Of a stretch of 64,000 nt of DNA, positions 1 through 10,989 are shown one piece after another. Position numbers and translations under genes: made by a program. Source of the DNA: Nereocystis luetkeana (Eukaryota > Sar > Phaeophyceae > Laminariales > Laminariaceae); assembly GCA_031213475.1 (NCBI GenBank), contig JARUPZ010000020.1, forward strand, positions 2,348,975 through 2,412,974, in the 5' to 3' direction. The notes beneath the pieces are model-generated. The model ran no database searches and had not been told where the DNA came from. It worked only from the letters and a program-made list of their open reading frames with translations. The number at the start of each line of letters is the position of its first letter. Positions within the stretch are counted from its first letter, which is position 1.

Positions 1-361
1 AAGACTCTTGGCATTGTGACTCCGATCAATTGCTTTTCGTTTTCACCTTTCTTTCTGTCGGAATGTGGCGTCTGGGATTCGGATCCGCGTGCTCCCCTGC
101 TCGAACACCAAAACGTTTCTTGAACCTCCAACCGCGCAGTGTGGTCGGTGCTGCACTCATTACGTACAGATGGCAGCAGCACGGCAGCAAGCAGCAGCTT
201 AGCAGCAGCAGTCACTTGTTGTCGGCAATTTCTTCCCTTGACGTCACATCTGGGAATGAGGAGCGTGGCCGATTCTCCAAACCGGTCAAGCTCTCAACTA
301 CAGCGGACGTACTAAGTTGTAAGTACGTGTTGAGGTTGACCAGTTCGGGCTAGGGGTAGGG

Positions 362-726
362 ATATCGCCCCCGGTGGTTCGTTGGTATCCTTCAATGCCA
401 CTGTGGAGCTGATCCCGTGTTTCAACAGTGCCTTCGAATTGTTGCTGGAAGCGATTCCGTGAGTGTCAAATCTCACCGTGATCTACGTTAATATTATATT
501 TTTTTGGCGAAAACAAAAAACAAGGGATCTACTGCTGAGAGCGACTAGCGTGGTTAGGCGCGACTCGACGGCAGGTCGACAAGGCAAGCAATGGCTGAAC
601 CATTTTTCGAGATGAAAATGAAGGCGCGAACCGTACGTGCTGTAGTGCGTAGGAGGAAGGAGAGCCTGCCATATGGCCCGGAGAGTTAGGACTACTAGAA
701 GGAAGAAAAAAAAGAATGGCCGAGCA
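362..726 (+). mobile_element. Diverged SINE-1 copy
   Basis: The 3' two thirds (about 520-726) match the body of the SINE-1 copies at 15830 and 45002: start of body GGGATCTACTGCTGAGAGCG, then AATGGCTGAA, GATGAAAATGAAGGC and a purine-rich A tail near 706-716. The 5' part (362-480) is a weak match to the tRNA-like head (CCCCGGTGGTTC corresponds to the A-box area). Old, decayed copy; its 5' limit is approximate. Confidence 0.6.
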
Positions 727-1041
727 AGTAAACGGGAAAAAAAGAAAGATGAAAGATGTGATAGAAATAGAACAACTTGAACCAGCCCTCAGCTTTCCCC
801 AGGCAGTCATCTTGACGGTAATCGCGCTGAAAGTAGGTCGTGTTTTTTGGCGTTGTGCCAAGCTCGGGAGTGGCCTCGTTCCTCATGTTTTGGGCGGACT
901 TCGATCGCTTCCGCTTCGTAGTACGAGGGAATGCTATTAATAACTTATATTCATCTTTGCGCCTATTTGTTCCAGGGATCCCTTCCGAAATCGCTGTAAC
1001 ATACATTTCCATGACAGTGGGGTGCCCACTTTTTCCGTTTT

Positions 1042-1127
1042 AGCACCGCAGTCCCGTTGTTGGGGATAAAATACGTAAGGGTTGGAGTGCTTTGTCCCCA
1101 AACAGGGCTGTAATTCTCAAAGGGTTG
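1042..1127. repeat. MITE-B palindromic element (decayed)
   Basis: Left arm GCACCGCAGTCCCG, then GGGGATAAA; right arm TTTGTCCCCAAACAGGG ending in AAAGGGTTGA. The arms are inverted copies of each other and match the other MITE-B loci (52845, 54774, 58169, 60689). Decayed relative to those. Confidence 0.65.
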
Positions 1128-1498
1128 AGATCACCGTTCTTTGTAGTGCTGTCCGAGCTGTACACTCTCCACGGGGAATGGCCCCGCAGTTGTCGGTGAC
1201 GTAGCATATCATAGGAGGTGTGCAGCACAATGTCATGGCAGTCCGGGAGGACGTGCGCGATCATTGATATATATTTGTACGTACGGTGGCGTTCGATTAT
1301 ATTGCTCCTTTGTCATTGCATGCCCGCCAGTCGTCACTCTGACAGCACCCCTAACAGGCAGGCGTGTTCTTCTCTGCTTTCGCGACTACTACTATTAATA
1401 CCGTGAATTTCGTACGGTGCAGGGAGCACTCCAGACAGCAACCAACCGCTGCAGTCAGCAGCCACGACTTGGGTAGCTGTGGGGACGGGCGGGGGAAC

Positions 1499-1765
1499 CC
1501 TGAGGCGTTCTACGGTAGAGCTTCACCCTGAATTTTCCGAAGGCTCCTTCCTCACTTGAGGAGCTCCTTACCTCGTTCGAAAAATGACCCCAGCAAAAAT
1601 CACATTCGCTTCCCGATGAAAAATCCCATGGCCCAAGTATACAAAACGTCGCTTTTCGAAACAAGATTGACGTTCCGACTATTTGGGGATGAGGAACCCT
1701 GATTTTCAGAAACAAAAAAAAAACGGAGATGTGCTACCTCTTCTCGTAGAAAGCGTCCTCTATGG
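1499..1765. repeat. Repeat J, copy 1
   Basis: About 265 bp is similar to 20288-20555 in the same orientation. Shared landmarks are GAGGCGTTCTACGGTAGAG, ACTTGAGGAGCTCC, TTGACGTTCCGAC and GTGCTACCTCT followed by CGTAGAAAGCGTCC. No coding frame is conserved between the copies and no TIR is visible. Family unknown. Confidence 0.7.
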
Positions 1766-2427
1766 TAATCGAGCGGATACCCGTGGCCATGCGATCAATA
1801 GGTCAGTTATTAATAGTTGCACATTGTGTTTCGTTCATGTTCGTCTTCCTCGTCTCGGGCATCTTCAAGTGGGAAGCGGGAAGCGTCGTGCTTCCCAGTC
1901 TGTTTTTTTTTGTTTCTTGTTTTTTATGGGGGGTTTTTATCTCCCTAAGGACCCCCACCTTGTTAGTGTGTGACCGAGAGACTCCTTGATTTGAGAACTT
2001 GCGTGAGAACAACGGCAACAACAACAACAACAACACACGAAAAACGTTCTTGTGTTTTTATGTTATTGCGGTCGACGAATAGACCATGTATGTTCTCTAT
2101 TTTCGGGAGGTGAGGCATGGTGATGGTTAATAGGCTTTTCAATAAGGATACCCAACGTACTCACTTGGGATTAGTAAGGGATACTGTTTGCAGTGATACT
2201 AAAAGTACATGACCTTGAACGGAGAGAAGACCTACTATTAATACTACGTAAAGAAGGGCGTTGTCCTTGGGTGGTAATCAAAGTTAGTGAATAACAGGTA
2301 GATACTGCTGCCTTGTAACACCAGAACAGGAAAAAAACGATTACTGCTGCTCTCGTGACGGTGTGCGCGCCGATCGTGGGTCTCTGTGTGCCGTCCTGCT
2401 GCCTTTCTCCATGGCCGCCTCGTCGCC
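1766..2427. other. No gene seen
   Basis: No frame with coding character, no splice-flanked exon and no recognised repeat, apart from a short (CAA)n run near 2014-2033. Confidence 0.5.
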
Positions 2428-2430
2428 TTA

Positions 2431-3078
2431 GGGTCGATCTTAACGACGAGTGTTTTTTAGTTTTTTTCGGTATTTTCCCGAGATTTTGGTATTTTCCCGA
2501 AATATTTTCGGGAAAAGCCCAAAAACTTCACCCCCCTCCCCCCTAAAGTCGCCTCGAAGTTTTTAGGGGTTTTCAGGAAAATTAGGTACAAGGCGGTAGA
2601 GGATGGGGCAACCCCACCGCTCGAGCTGTGCCACCACTCGCGAGCGCACAGAGCTGACAGGGATCGTTCCTAAGGTCATTCGCAAGTCATGGCCGAATGC
2701 AGAAGGCGCAATAGCTTTCTGGGCTCTCGTGGCCGAGTTCACAAGGTGACCGCACCGAGGTGGCCGACCGACTGAACTCGGTTACGGCAATAGCTGAGAC
2801 TTTATCGCTTTGGGCAAGCGTTTTGGGCGTTGTTGCGTGACGAGTTGGTGATGGGTTTCACTCCCCAGGGCACCGACACCTGCCTACGAGTCAGGCCGAT
2901 GACTGTGGGGCCACCGCACGCATGGGTTCCGCGAAGGGACGGTTCTGTGCCACGTGGACGACTATTTCCCGAGCCAACGGAGGCACTTACTCCATAAGAT
3001 TCAACCCTCGCTGAACTTGGTGAAATGCCGAAATTTCAGGAAAAGACGAAATACAATACGTGTCGTTAAGATCGACCC
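2431..3078. mobile_element. Harbinger-like non-autonomous element with TTA target duplication
   Basis: A 17-bp perfect terminal inverted repeat, GGGTCGATCTTAACGAC (2431-2447), is matched by its reverse complement at 3062-3078. TTA flanks both sides (2428-2430 and 3079-3081). A 3-bp TTA/TWA duplication with TIRs starting GGG is typical of PIF/Harbinger elements. The 648-bp interior holds no transposase frame, so this would be a non-autonomous derivative. Only one copy is in the window. Confidence 0.6.
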
Positions 3079-3081
3079 TTA

Positions 3082-4163
3082 GCCCAATCGACCCTCTCTT
3101 TCGCACGTGCTCTCGTTGCCACTCCCTTCCAGTCGGTTCCCCTTGCCCCCCATCTCGAAACCTAAACGTTCCTCGCACTTGCGATTCTGATGTGAACAAC
3201 GAACTTTCTCGTGCAGGGTGAGTTCAATCTGTATCTTCCCAGTTCGTCGACTCTCTGCCTCCCTCTTCCTCCGTCATCGAATCTAGCCTCACACCGGCGC
3301 AATAGACTGTGCGGTAGTTTGGCCTGTGGTGGCGCCTGCCTCCGCGCACGGACATCCTGATCGAGCACTGCTAATCTGTCGCTGCTTCCTAAAACAGACG
3401 CGCGGATCGTTGGTGTCCGTGCGTGCCTGACGTAGCACGTACGACCCAACTCTACTGCCACGAGTGATGAGTCTCGCGGCCACACGCAGCAGCAAGAAGG
3501 TATTACTCCTTGAGGATGAGTACGGTCTTACACCCGCCAGAAACACCTCCACCCCACTCGCTATAAACCTGATAGAGCATGCCTCAAGGCATGCCTTGCC
3601 AAGGCAGCGAGGGGAACGGAAGTATCATGACATGACGTTGCATTGTCTGCTCTCTCACTGCATAACAATGTAGTATCTCTGTGGCGTAGTTTTGCGCCTA
3701 CAAAACTTGTACCAGGTACGTACGTATCTCTCTAAATAGGATTGAAAAATCGGCACGGATAATGATTGATTTTGCTGGATGTCGACCGGTGGAAAGAACG
3801 GTTTGATGTGAACAACACACAACAACAACAATCCACACCGGACAAAATCGGGTCACGTTGCTTATAAGGTGTGCGAAGGCGTCGGGTTCATGCACCACAG
3901 AGCAATCGAAGCCATGGAGAAATCTCGCGGCCCCGGTGATGAATGTGAAATCCCGTGCCCTCACACTGCTCACAAGCGCGTCCAGCACACAATCTAATAT
4001 CCCGCTCCCGCGCCAAGGAAAAGTGTAAATCCCGTTCCCGGACAAACACGTCCCGCGGTGGTCATATCCCATACTATTTGTGCCCTTCAGTCCCTGGGTA
4101 AGTGAGTCTTGCGAGATATCGTCTCGCAGTGAACAAGGCGTCCTGCGGAACGCCCTTTTTTTC
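3082..4163. other. No gene seen
   Basis: I see no coding exon. A short palindrome-rich stretch (GCATGCCTCAAGGCATGCC, 3578-3596) and one TACCAGGTA motif (3710) are the only structures noted. Confidence 0.45.
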
Positions 4164-4246
4164 TATTACGGGGAGGCATATTTAATACCTGGTATTAGTA
4201 CCAACTAGTTTTAGTAAAAATAGGTAAATATGCTCTCCCCGTAATA
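4164..4246. mobile_element. MITE-A, internally deleted
   Basis: Ends TATTACGGGGAG and CTCCCCGTAATA are inverted. The centre TTTTAGTAAAAATAGG matches the family. The right sub-terminal GGTCCTATT block is missing and the left one is disrupted. A TACCTGGTA motif (4186-4194) sits where the GGACC block should be. Confidence 0.75.
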
Positions 4247-4247
4247 G

Positions 4248-6240
4248 ATATATCTTCCAACGATGCCTTGAGAGGAAATAAAAATTCGCGAGATATTTTT
4301 CAGGTCTTGTTTTTTACCCTCAGAAGCGGCATCTTCGGCGAAGATAGAAACGACAATATCCAGGTAGTAAACGTCCCACAATATCAGACGCCCTACATCC
4401 TACTGTAGTCACGTCGTTGGACCTATCTATGCCTATGGGAACGTAAAGTTCCCATTAAAAAAATGAATTCCAAAGATACCCGCCAGAATTTTTCAGGTAC
4501 AGCTTGCTATGAGCACGATTATTAAAATGGAGAGTCCCAAACGTTTGGAAAAAAAGGAAAACAATCCTGGAACCGATGTTGGGCCTAGATCAGCTTCAGA
4601 AAAACCCAGGCGGGTGTTTATTGTGAATGGCGGAGATTCCGAGTCCTCGACAGACACCGATCGACAAAACCAACGACCGCATCATGATATCTGAACGGAG
4701 TGCCCTCAATTGGGGCTCCGACCCACCCTTGCATCACCGTGTTCACACAATGGATGGCGACATGTGGCGGGCGCTGACCAGGCGCATGAAGGAAAAACCA
4801 TTGGGCGCTGGTGTGCACAAAAAAAACGACATTTTTTTCTCGATCCGTCTCGAGTGGCAAAAACTAGGCCTTTTTCAGGTTGGGAGAAGAGACCGTTTGA
4901 CACCGCCGGCAAGCTCTCGCCCCTTGGACCATGGCTCTACCTGATATCTTCGAGGCTGCCGTCTACACTCGCTGGCCTTGCTCGATACCACGCGGGCTGT
5001 CCGTGGGCTAATTCTATGTCTAAACCCATCGTCTGTCGTCGCACGAGCTGATTGTAACAATCAGCGTGCTGACAAATTGCGAGTACAAAAAACATATTGC
5101 TCCGCCTGCAGCCGATAGAAAAAAAAACGAAGAAAATAGTAAACATTTTGTTCCTTTGTTTTCCCCAAAGCAGCGGCACGAGGATATCTATACGGCTGTT
5201 CTTTGAAACCAATCATTTTGAAAGAACTAACTTTAGGACTTCGCGCTTCCATTGTTATTAATATAGGTGTACTGAAATATTTAACAAGCTTGGTCAAGTA
5301 ATTCTAAAGATGCCTACGCGACCAATATCTAAGTTTTTTTTTTTGCGCGAACTGTTCATTTTTCACGCGGTAAGGAAATCAAAAACGGGGAAACAAAATC
5401 AGCTTGGATTACTCGCAAGGAGAGATAAGTCATGTTTAGTGAGGGAGCATGTGGTGGAAAGCGAGTTTAGAAGCCTTAAATTCGAGTAGCGTTTGTTACG
5501 TAACATGTTAAGTCTACATTCCCTACATACTACTATTACCGCATCACTACAAGTGCTGGGGCGCTGCGTGTATACTCGTACAAAATTTGTTTGTCAAGCT
5601 CCTCGCTGCCAGCTACTTACTGCTTGTTGTGTTGATATAATGTCATACGTCTCCATCGGTGGATCCTTCCTCGCAAGCGTGCGTTGTTTTTAATACTTGT
5701 GCGTTATTTACGTTTGTGTTTCGAAGGCAGATTGACCGGTGATGATTATCGCACTGATAGACCCTGAGGGGTTGTATATAGTAGGGTGCCCATGCATGTC
5801 TTTGGATGTTCTTAGATACCCCACATGTCGCACGAGAGAGTATGCATTTCTTCCTACTATTGCGATGCTCGCGCCTTCGGAAAAAAAGGTTTCATACCGA
5901 AATAGGCCACCGGGCCGACATTCTCACGGTCTGACATATTTCGGCGCCGACACCGGCCGCGGGAGCCCTAGGGCAGGCCGTCCCGCGTGAGGTTAAGGCA
6001 GGCGGTCACGATAGTCGAAGGGGAAAACGAAACGGTCCACCTCGCGTTGATGAGAAGGACCTCGAAGAACGGAGAGCGCTCGGAATTTCGGTGCTTCGAC
6101 GGCACGCATCTGAGTATCGTGTATATATATGTCTATACCTGGTGATAGAAGTGTTACCCAACGAGTATCCGTCTTACGCGGGTACCAGCCAACGTTGGCA
6201 AACAAAGCAAGTGTTTACGGCCATTTTGGGCGGGTGCTCG
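4248..6240. other. No gene seen
   Basis: No supported exon, RNA gene or repeat was recognised. A small frame at 4509-4694 (+) starts with ATG and is Lys/Ser/Asp rich, but it has no recognisable motif and I do not call it. Confidence 0.4.
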
Positions 6241-6289
6241 GGTACCTGTTTGACGGTGGCTACCCGTGTAACACCCGGGTGCCCGTCTA

Positions 6290-6760
6290 ACAGCCTGTGG
6301 CCCGAGTGCCCGGGGAGCTAATACTCGGCGAGTATGAAGCGCCACCCACGCCCGTGACGGGTGTGCGCAAGTCGTGTGACACCTATATTACTGGGGGTTA
6401 TAGTAAGTAGGACCAAATACTGTTAGTAAAAATAGGTAAATATATAGGGTTTTGTGTGTACCCTAGGTTCTATTTACTATGGTCCCTGGTAATAGTCTGG
6501 TAGATGTGAGGCATGAGACCGTACTTTTGTTTCGAAAAGAGGTTCCTGGAGAATATGTACCCAATACTACGCAGGGGATGTGATTTAGGGGATAATGAGT
6601 TGCCATCTCCGGGATTTCCAAGGGAATCAACGGGCTCCGGGGTAGTCTCTTGAACCGGGTCCCCGGGTACGCGGACCCCGACTATTCGGCGAGTATGGAG
6701 TATCACTCGTATCAGTGACGGGGTGTTAGCAAACCGGGTAATGCCCGCGAGTACCCGGAT
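6290..6760 (+). repeat. GC-rich module present twice around a MITE-A
   Basis: CTCGGCGAGTATGAAG followed by GTGACGGG (6324-6361) recurs as TTCGGCGAGTATGGAG followed by GTGACGGGG (6684-6723), each beside dense CCCGGGTA-type runs. A MITE-A lies between them. The similarity is partial, so an old local duplication is likely. Confidence 0.45.
6388..6492. mobile_element. MITE-A copy
   Basis: Left end TTACTGGGGGTTATAGTAA, centre ATACTGTTAGTAAAAATAGG, right end TTTACTATGGTCCCTGGTAA. TA flanks both sides. Both ends share the same variant (CTGGGG / CCCTGG), so the arms have stayed matched. Confidence 0.8.
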
Positions 6761-6799
6761 AGTGGGTAAAAGGGTAGCACCTCTAGTCTATATGTATGT

Positions 6800-9030
6800 G
6801 TGGCAGTACTATTGTGCAGACTGTCGACAATGTCAATCGACAGAGTCTGCACTAGACTGTGGACTGTATCCATCGGATGATTATCCCTGTCCACGATTGA
6901 TTTTATGGCTGTGTCCATGGATGGTTATTCCTGTCCACAATGTACTGTGCAAGCTATCCATCGACAGCCCTTGTCGGTGACAATAGCTTCCTATCGACGT
7001 ACTTCAGCACGTTTCTGCCTGGACAATATATTGGGGATGTGACCTATCGATAGACATTACCGACGGCAATGGATCGAGAAATGTGACAATCGATAGCCTC
7101 TATCGACGACAGACAGTAGATCCGCCCGTTCCACCATATTATATTGATATTACAGGGGGCACAGCCTACTGTTCAGCGTATACTATATCCGCCTACCCCA
7201 AAACGTTTCAGCTTGTACCATGTGTACCTGTGTGCCATATCAACACAACTTCGACAATCCATGCTCCTGTTGCACACTGCTATACTGCTGCTAGTACAGG
7301 ATTTCGTCAATACTGGTACTTATTTTTAAGGGGGATAATCGTACTACGGAGTCGAGCACTTTTCGCGTTCATTTTGCGGTAAACGCCTCCAGCATAACTA
7401 GCAGACAGGTCCTACATGACTAACCAGCCCCAGCAGAACTAACTAGACCCGACCCGCGTGTTGTGTCACATTCCGTCCTCTTTCGCTCTGCAGAGTGGAG
7501 TGCTGGAGGACATACTGCCGAACGAAATGAGTGGTACGGCTGGACATCACGCTGCTCAGAAACACGATGATGACGTGGTCGTCGGGTAAGAGTGCGACGT
7601 TCGTACGCACATACCCACCACCTCAACACTCCCTCTGCGACCAGCAATTGGTTTCCCACTACGCGTACGTACTCTACATGGCTGCGACGCCTATTTATAC
7701 GAGCGCGTCGTCTACCCGTATACATGCAAGTAAATAGTTAGAGTGGTGTTGGATATCGAAAGAATATCGACTTCGAGGCGATACAGATGAGTAACGTAGC
7801 AACGAAACTATTATAACTGACTCATACGATTTATCGATGTTTGGTGCATCGCAGTTTTCGTTCAGCTCAGTGTCTGAGGATGCCCGGGGACGGAGGGCAA
7901 AATACGCTCGACACGATACATCGAAAGTTCGATGTTTCGACGGATCGAAGTTCGGGGTTTCGATCGGTCGAAACTCGATTGAGTACCCAATACCCAATAC
8001 TCCGCAGTAGAGTCTAGTCCATACAAGCCTCTACGGTAGGGGGTCACATGTGTTTCTCTGAACGACACACCATAATATACCCCCACTCGTATGTCCGTCT
8101 CTTGTCAAGCCTACAGAGGGCTTCGGAAGTTTTGTTTAGAGTCGCGCTGTGGCCAGACCAAACGTCTACCCGTAAACCCCCGCTGCCATGCCTAAGGACT
8201 GGCGTCGCCCAACCATTTTTGCTGACATTGCGCTATTATTGTCGTAGCCGTAATAGGACAATAGTCACAATCAGCTACATACAGCTACGGGTACTTACAA
8301 ATACAGTACTTCCCATGCACGTTGGCCGGAACCTACTACAGATACAATGGATCGCGGGTCATCACAGGCAGATCATGTTGGTGTTTCATCATATATTGCA
8401 TGCATAAAAACTTGTGTCTTCCATTTTTCGCGTAGGCCTGACGTGAGATTGTTATATGCAGACGAAGAGGGGACTACTGTTCAGTACCTTTACTTCGTAC
8501 CTCGTGTAGGTTTAGAGGGCTAGAACAGAGCTCTATTAAATAGAGGTTAGGTAGAAATAGGCTGTCCTTTTATTAAAAAAAAATTATCCTCCGGCGGATT
8601 GGTAAAAGTAAAGCTTAAGCTCACCACACTTCCACGTTCGTGTCGTGTGTCAATTTAGCCCAGTTGGGCACGTTGACCCGACCTGACCCCCGAGAGGAGC
8701 AGGTGCGGTGGTCCTATAGTCCTCGTTTTCTCCGAACGACGCCGAGGTGCCACCCTTCTAAGACTTTCGTAAATCATACTATTAAATAATTGAATCTAGC
8801 TAGGGTGGCGGGCGATTGTTAAGAAGGCTTTGACCCAGGATTTAGTGTGGAACGACGCACCACGTGTGAGAAGGATCGAGGGCACCGCGAGCAAGAAGAC
8901 CGGGAAAATGAAAACAACCTGGACTATCGCCAACTACACATACTGTACCACGTACCCCTTTAGGTATCCCAGTCCCACACTATGGCCTCTCCGCGTCTTG
9001 GGGCGGAGGGGCCGGCCTTGATCCTCAGGC
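6800..9030. other. No gene; TATCGATAG- and TTCGA-rich stretches
   Basis: From 6800 to 7110 the sequence repeats TGTCCA and ATCGATAG-like words. From 7916 to 7980 it is a run of ATCGAAAGTTCGATG-type palindromes. No exon with splice flanks was recognised. The segment just upstream of 9043 would include the promoter of the pathogen-related gene, but I see no clear TATA box. Confidence 0.4.
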
Positions 9031-9126
9031 TTTCGCATAGTCATGCTACTTGCTTGCCCACCTACCGTAAGTCCGTTTGGCTGCCCAATGCGTGCGAAAC
9101 CCAGGTCACCTGTGAACGGTTCCGGC

Positions 9127-9921
9127 ATGGCACTCTCCAGGGCAGAGTTTGAAGCTTGCAAGGTGGAGCTCGAAGCGCTGAAGGCAGAACACAACCTCAA
9201 AGAACCTGACCGGTCCTTCATGGACGACCCGGACACAAAGTGGCGTTTCGGTGGTCCTCCGGACTACACGCTCGCCAACCTCGCATTCTTGAAAGGGCGA
9301 TCGAAAGCACACCCGGAAGGATCCCTGGAGTTGACGGTTGAGAACCTCGTCAAGACGTGGGAGATGGAACGCTCCCACAAGGTGGACTGCACTCAGCACG
9401 GCACCGTGGACCAGGACCGCTTCCTTATTTCGGGCAACGGCGGCAAGACGTTCAACAACGAAGACGCCAACGCTGCGGGCAACTACAACGTGCTGCTCGA
9501 TTCTTGCCCCCCAGAGGTTTGGGACTCCGAAAATTCCACTTGGGACCGGTCCCACGACACGTTTCACACGGCATTTTCCACGTTTCCATGGGAGGTGCTC
9601 GAGGTTTTTTCCGGACCGCCCACTATTGGGTTCACGTGGCGCCACTGGGCTCACTTCAGCGGTACTTTCGAGGAGAACGAGGGCGAGGGCCAGCTTGTCG
9701 AGATGTACGGTTTCGCCGTCGTGACCGTGAATGGGGACCTCCGGTTGTGCGAATCCAGTTTTTATTTTAACGCCAAAAGTTTCATCGACATCCTGAGGGG
9801 CGACAAGGACGCCCAGGATGCTCAAGGCGGAACGGATATCGTTGGTCCGCTCGGCGGGTTGAAGGGAGGCTGCCCTCATTTGGCGGCCCTGAGCGCAAAG
9901 ACGGACGGACGCCAAACGTAA
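9127..9921 (+). CDS. Pathogen-related (PR) protein homologue, SnoaL/NTF2-like
   Basis: Complete single-exon frame of 264 residues from ATG 9127. An in-frame ATG at 9043 would add 28 residues that look unrelated to the family, so I prefer 9127. Seen in the protein: KWRFGGPPDY (residues 38-47), GSLELTVENLVKTWEMERSHK (65-85, with the WEME.SHK core), GNYNVLL (118-124), a TAFSTFPWEVLEVFSGPP block (148-165) and WRHWAHFSG (171-179). These, in this order and spacing, are the hallmark blocks of the plant pathogen-related protein family, which is related to the SnoaL/NTF2-like fold; family members are about 230-260 residues. No signal peptide or membrane segment, so probably cytosolic. Biochemical role unknown. 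The C-terminus (residues 225-264) is Gly-rich and beyond the family core. Codon use looks genuine (many third-position C/G). Family assignment is strong; start and function are inferred. Confidence 0.88.
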   Translation: MALSRAEFEACKVELEALKAEHNLKEPDRSFMDDPDTKWRFGGPPDYTLANLAFLKGRSKAHPEGSLELTVENLVKTWEMERSHKVDCTQHGTVDQDRFLISGNGGKTFNNEDANAAGNYNVLLDSCPPEVWDSENSTWDRSHDTFHTAFSTFPWEVLEVFSGPPTIGFTWRHWAHFSGTFEENEGEGQLVEMYGFAVVTVNGDLRLCESSFYFNAKSFIDILRGDKDAQDAQGGTDIVGPLGGLKGGCPHLAALSAKTDGRQT

Positions 9922-9939
9922 CTCTGCGTATAAACGCAT

Positions 9940-10630
9940 GCGGAGCGGTCTGGGGTGTGTCGGGGTATCGGTCGCATCGGTGGGCTAGAAATTGTACCCT
10001 CTCGCGGTCTTGGCGGTTGACTCGATTTCCAGGTCGAACGTTTTTTTTTTTTGTGGGCCCTTGGATGATAGCGGCGTGAATTCACCGCCAGGTTTTTGAG
10101 TGGAAGGGAGGGTTGCACGCTCCGCGCGACAGCATGTAGGCAAGTGTCGCAGCCGGATCCTGCCGTGTGATCCCAGCCCTGATCTGTCGGCGAAGTTGAG
10201 CGAGGAACAATGGAAGGGATGGGCATTCACACATACCAGGTATACTTCAGTACCAGGTACCACGTATGTATATTGCGAGAGGTAGGAGAAATCAAAAGGT
10301 TTTTGCGCGTGACTGACGCAAGTCAAGAGGGCCTCCATTTGTGATACTCGGTGGTTGATACTGGCCACGACGGAGATTTATCGGGTTTATAGTGTGCTTT
10401 GAGGCGTGTTTGCTCCGGATCGCTGGCCTTGTATTCACACAACCACGTATCACAAACAAAGCAAACGACCACCGATGCGCGGCACAAGGACGTATGATGC
10501 GAGGTATAGTAGAACTTTATGTTTGTTTGATGATATGTTACAAGCTGGCATTGGAAACGTGCATGAGCATAGTGAGCCATCATGGTCATTTTGCTACCAA
10601 CCATGCCACGAATGATTTGCCGCCTACCCG
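9940..10630. other. No gene seen; downstream of the PR gene
   Basis: Probable 3' UTR and spacer. It carries a T11 tract at 10041 and two TACCAGGTA motifs at 10234 and 10251. Confidence 0.4.
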
Positions 10631-10636
10631 AGAAGG

Positions 10637-10985
10637 GAGGGGGGGGGTGTACTCGATAGGAGAGATGTACTCAATATCATGCAGGGCCGTAGTCGTATGA
10701 CCATAGACAATCGCACCCCTACAATTCCGGGACGGAGGATGTCGGGTTTTCACCGACCAGGCAGACATTGCTTGCACCAAGCGCGAAGCGCCGTGAGGTC
10801 TGGCGAGTCGCATGAAGGGCGAGCTGCATCCTACTATGAATCGCTTGTGAGGCGGACTTGCGTGTGGATGACAGCTTCAATGAGTCGATTTAATATCCGG
10901 TGTAGGCATTTCCAGAGACGGCAATGGGAGTACTATGTAACTGCCTCTTGGGTGCCTTACCTTGAACACTACGTGATGATATGAG
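10637..10985 (+). repeat. Repeat G, most complete copy
   Basis: Starts at a nine-G run, then GTGTACTCGATAGGAGAGAT, GGCCGTAGTCGTATGACCAT, GACGGAGGATGTCGGGTTTT, CACCGACCAGGCAGACATTG, GGGCGAGCTGCATCC and CAATGGGAGTACTATGTAAC. The same blocks occur in this order at 53955-54400 (+), 38040-38440 (+), 18213-18590 (-), and partly at 37796 and 63780. No coding frame and no TIR. Type unknown. Confidence 0.75.
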
Positions 10986-10989
10986 CATT

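Noticed and set aside
4509..4694. Small ATG-initiated hydrophilic ORF
   Set aside because: Sixty-one residues, no motif, no conserved neighbour and no supporting splice or termination signal.
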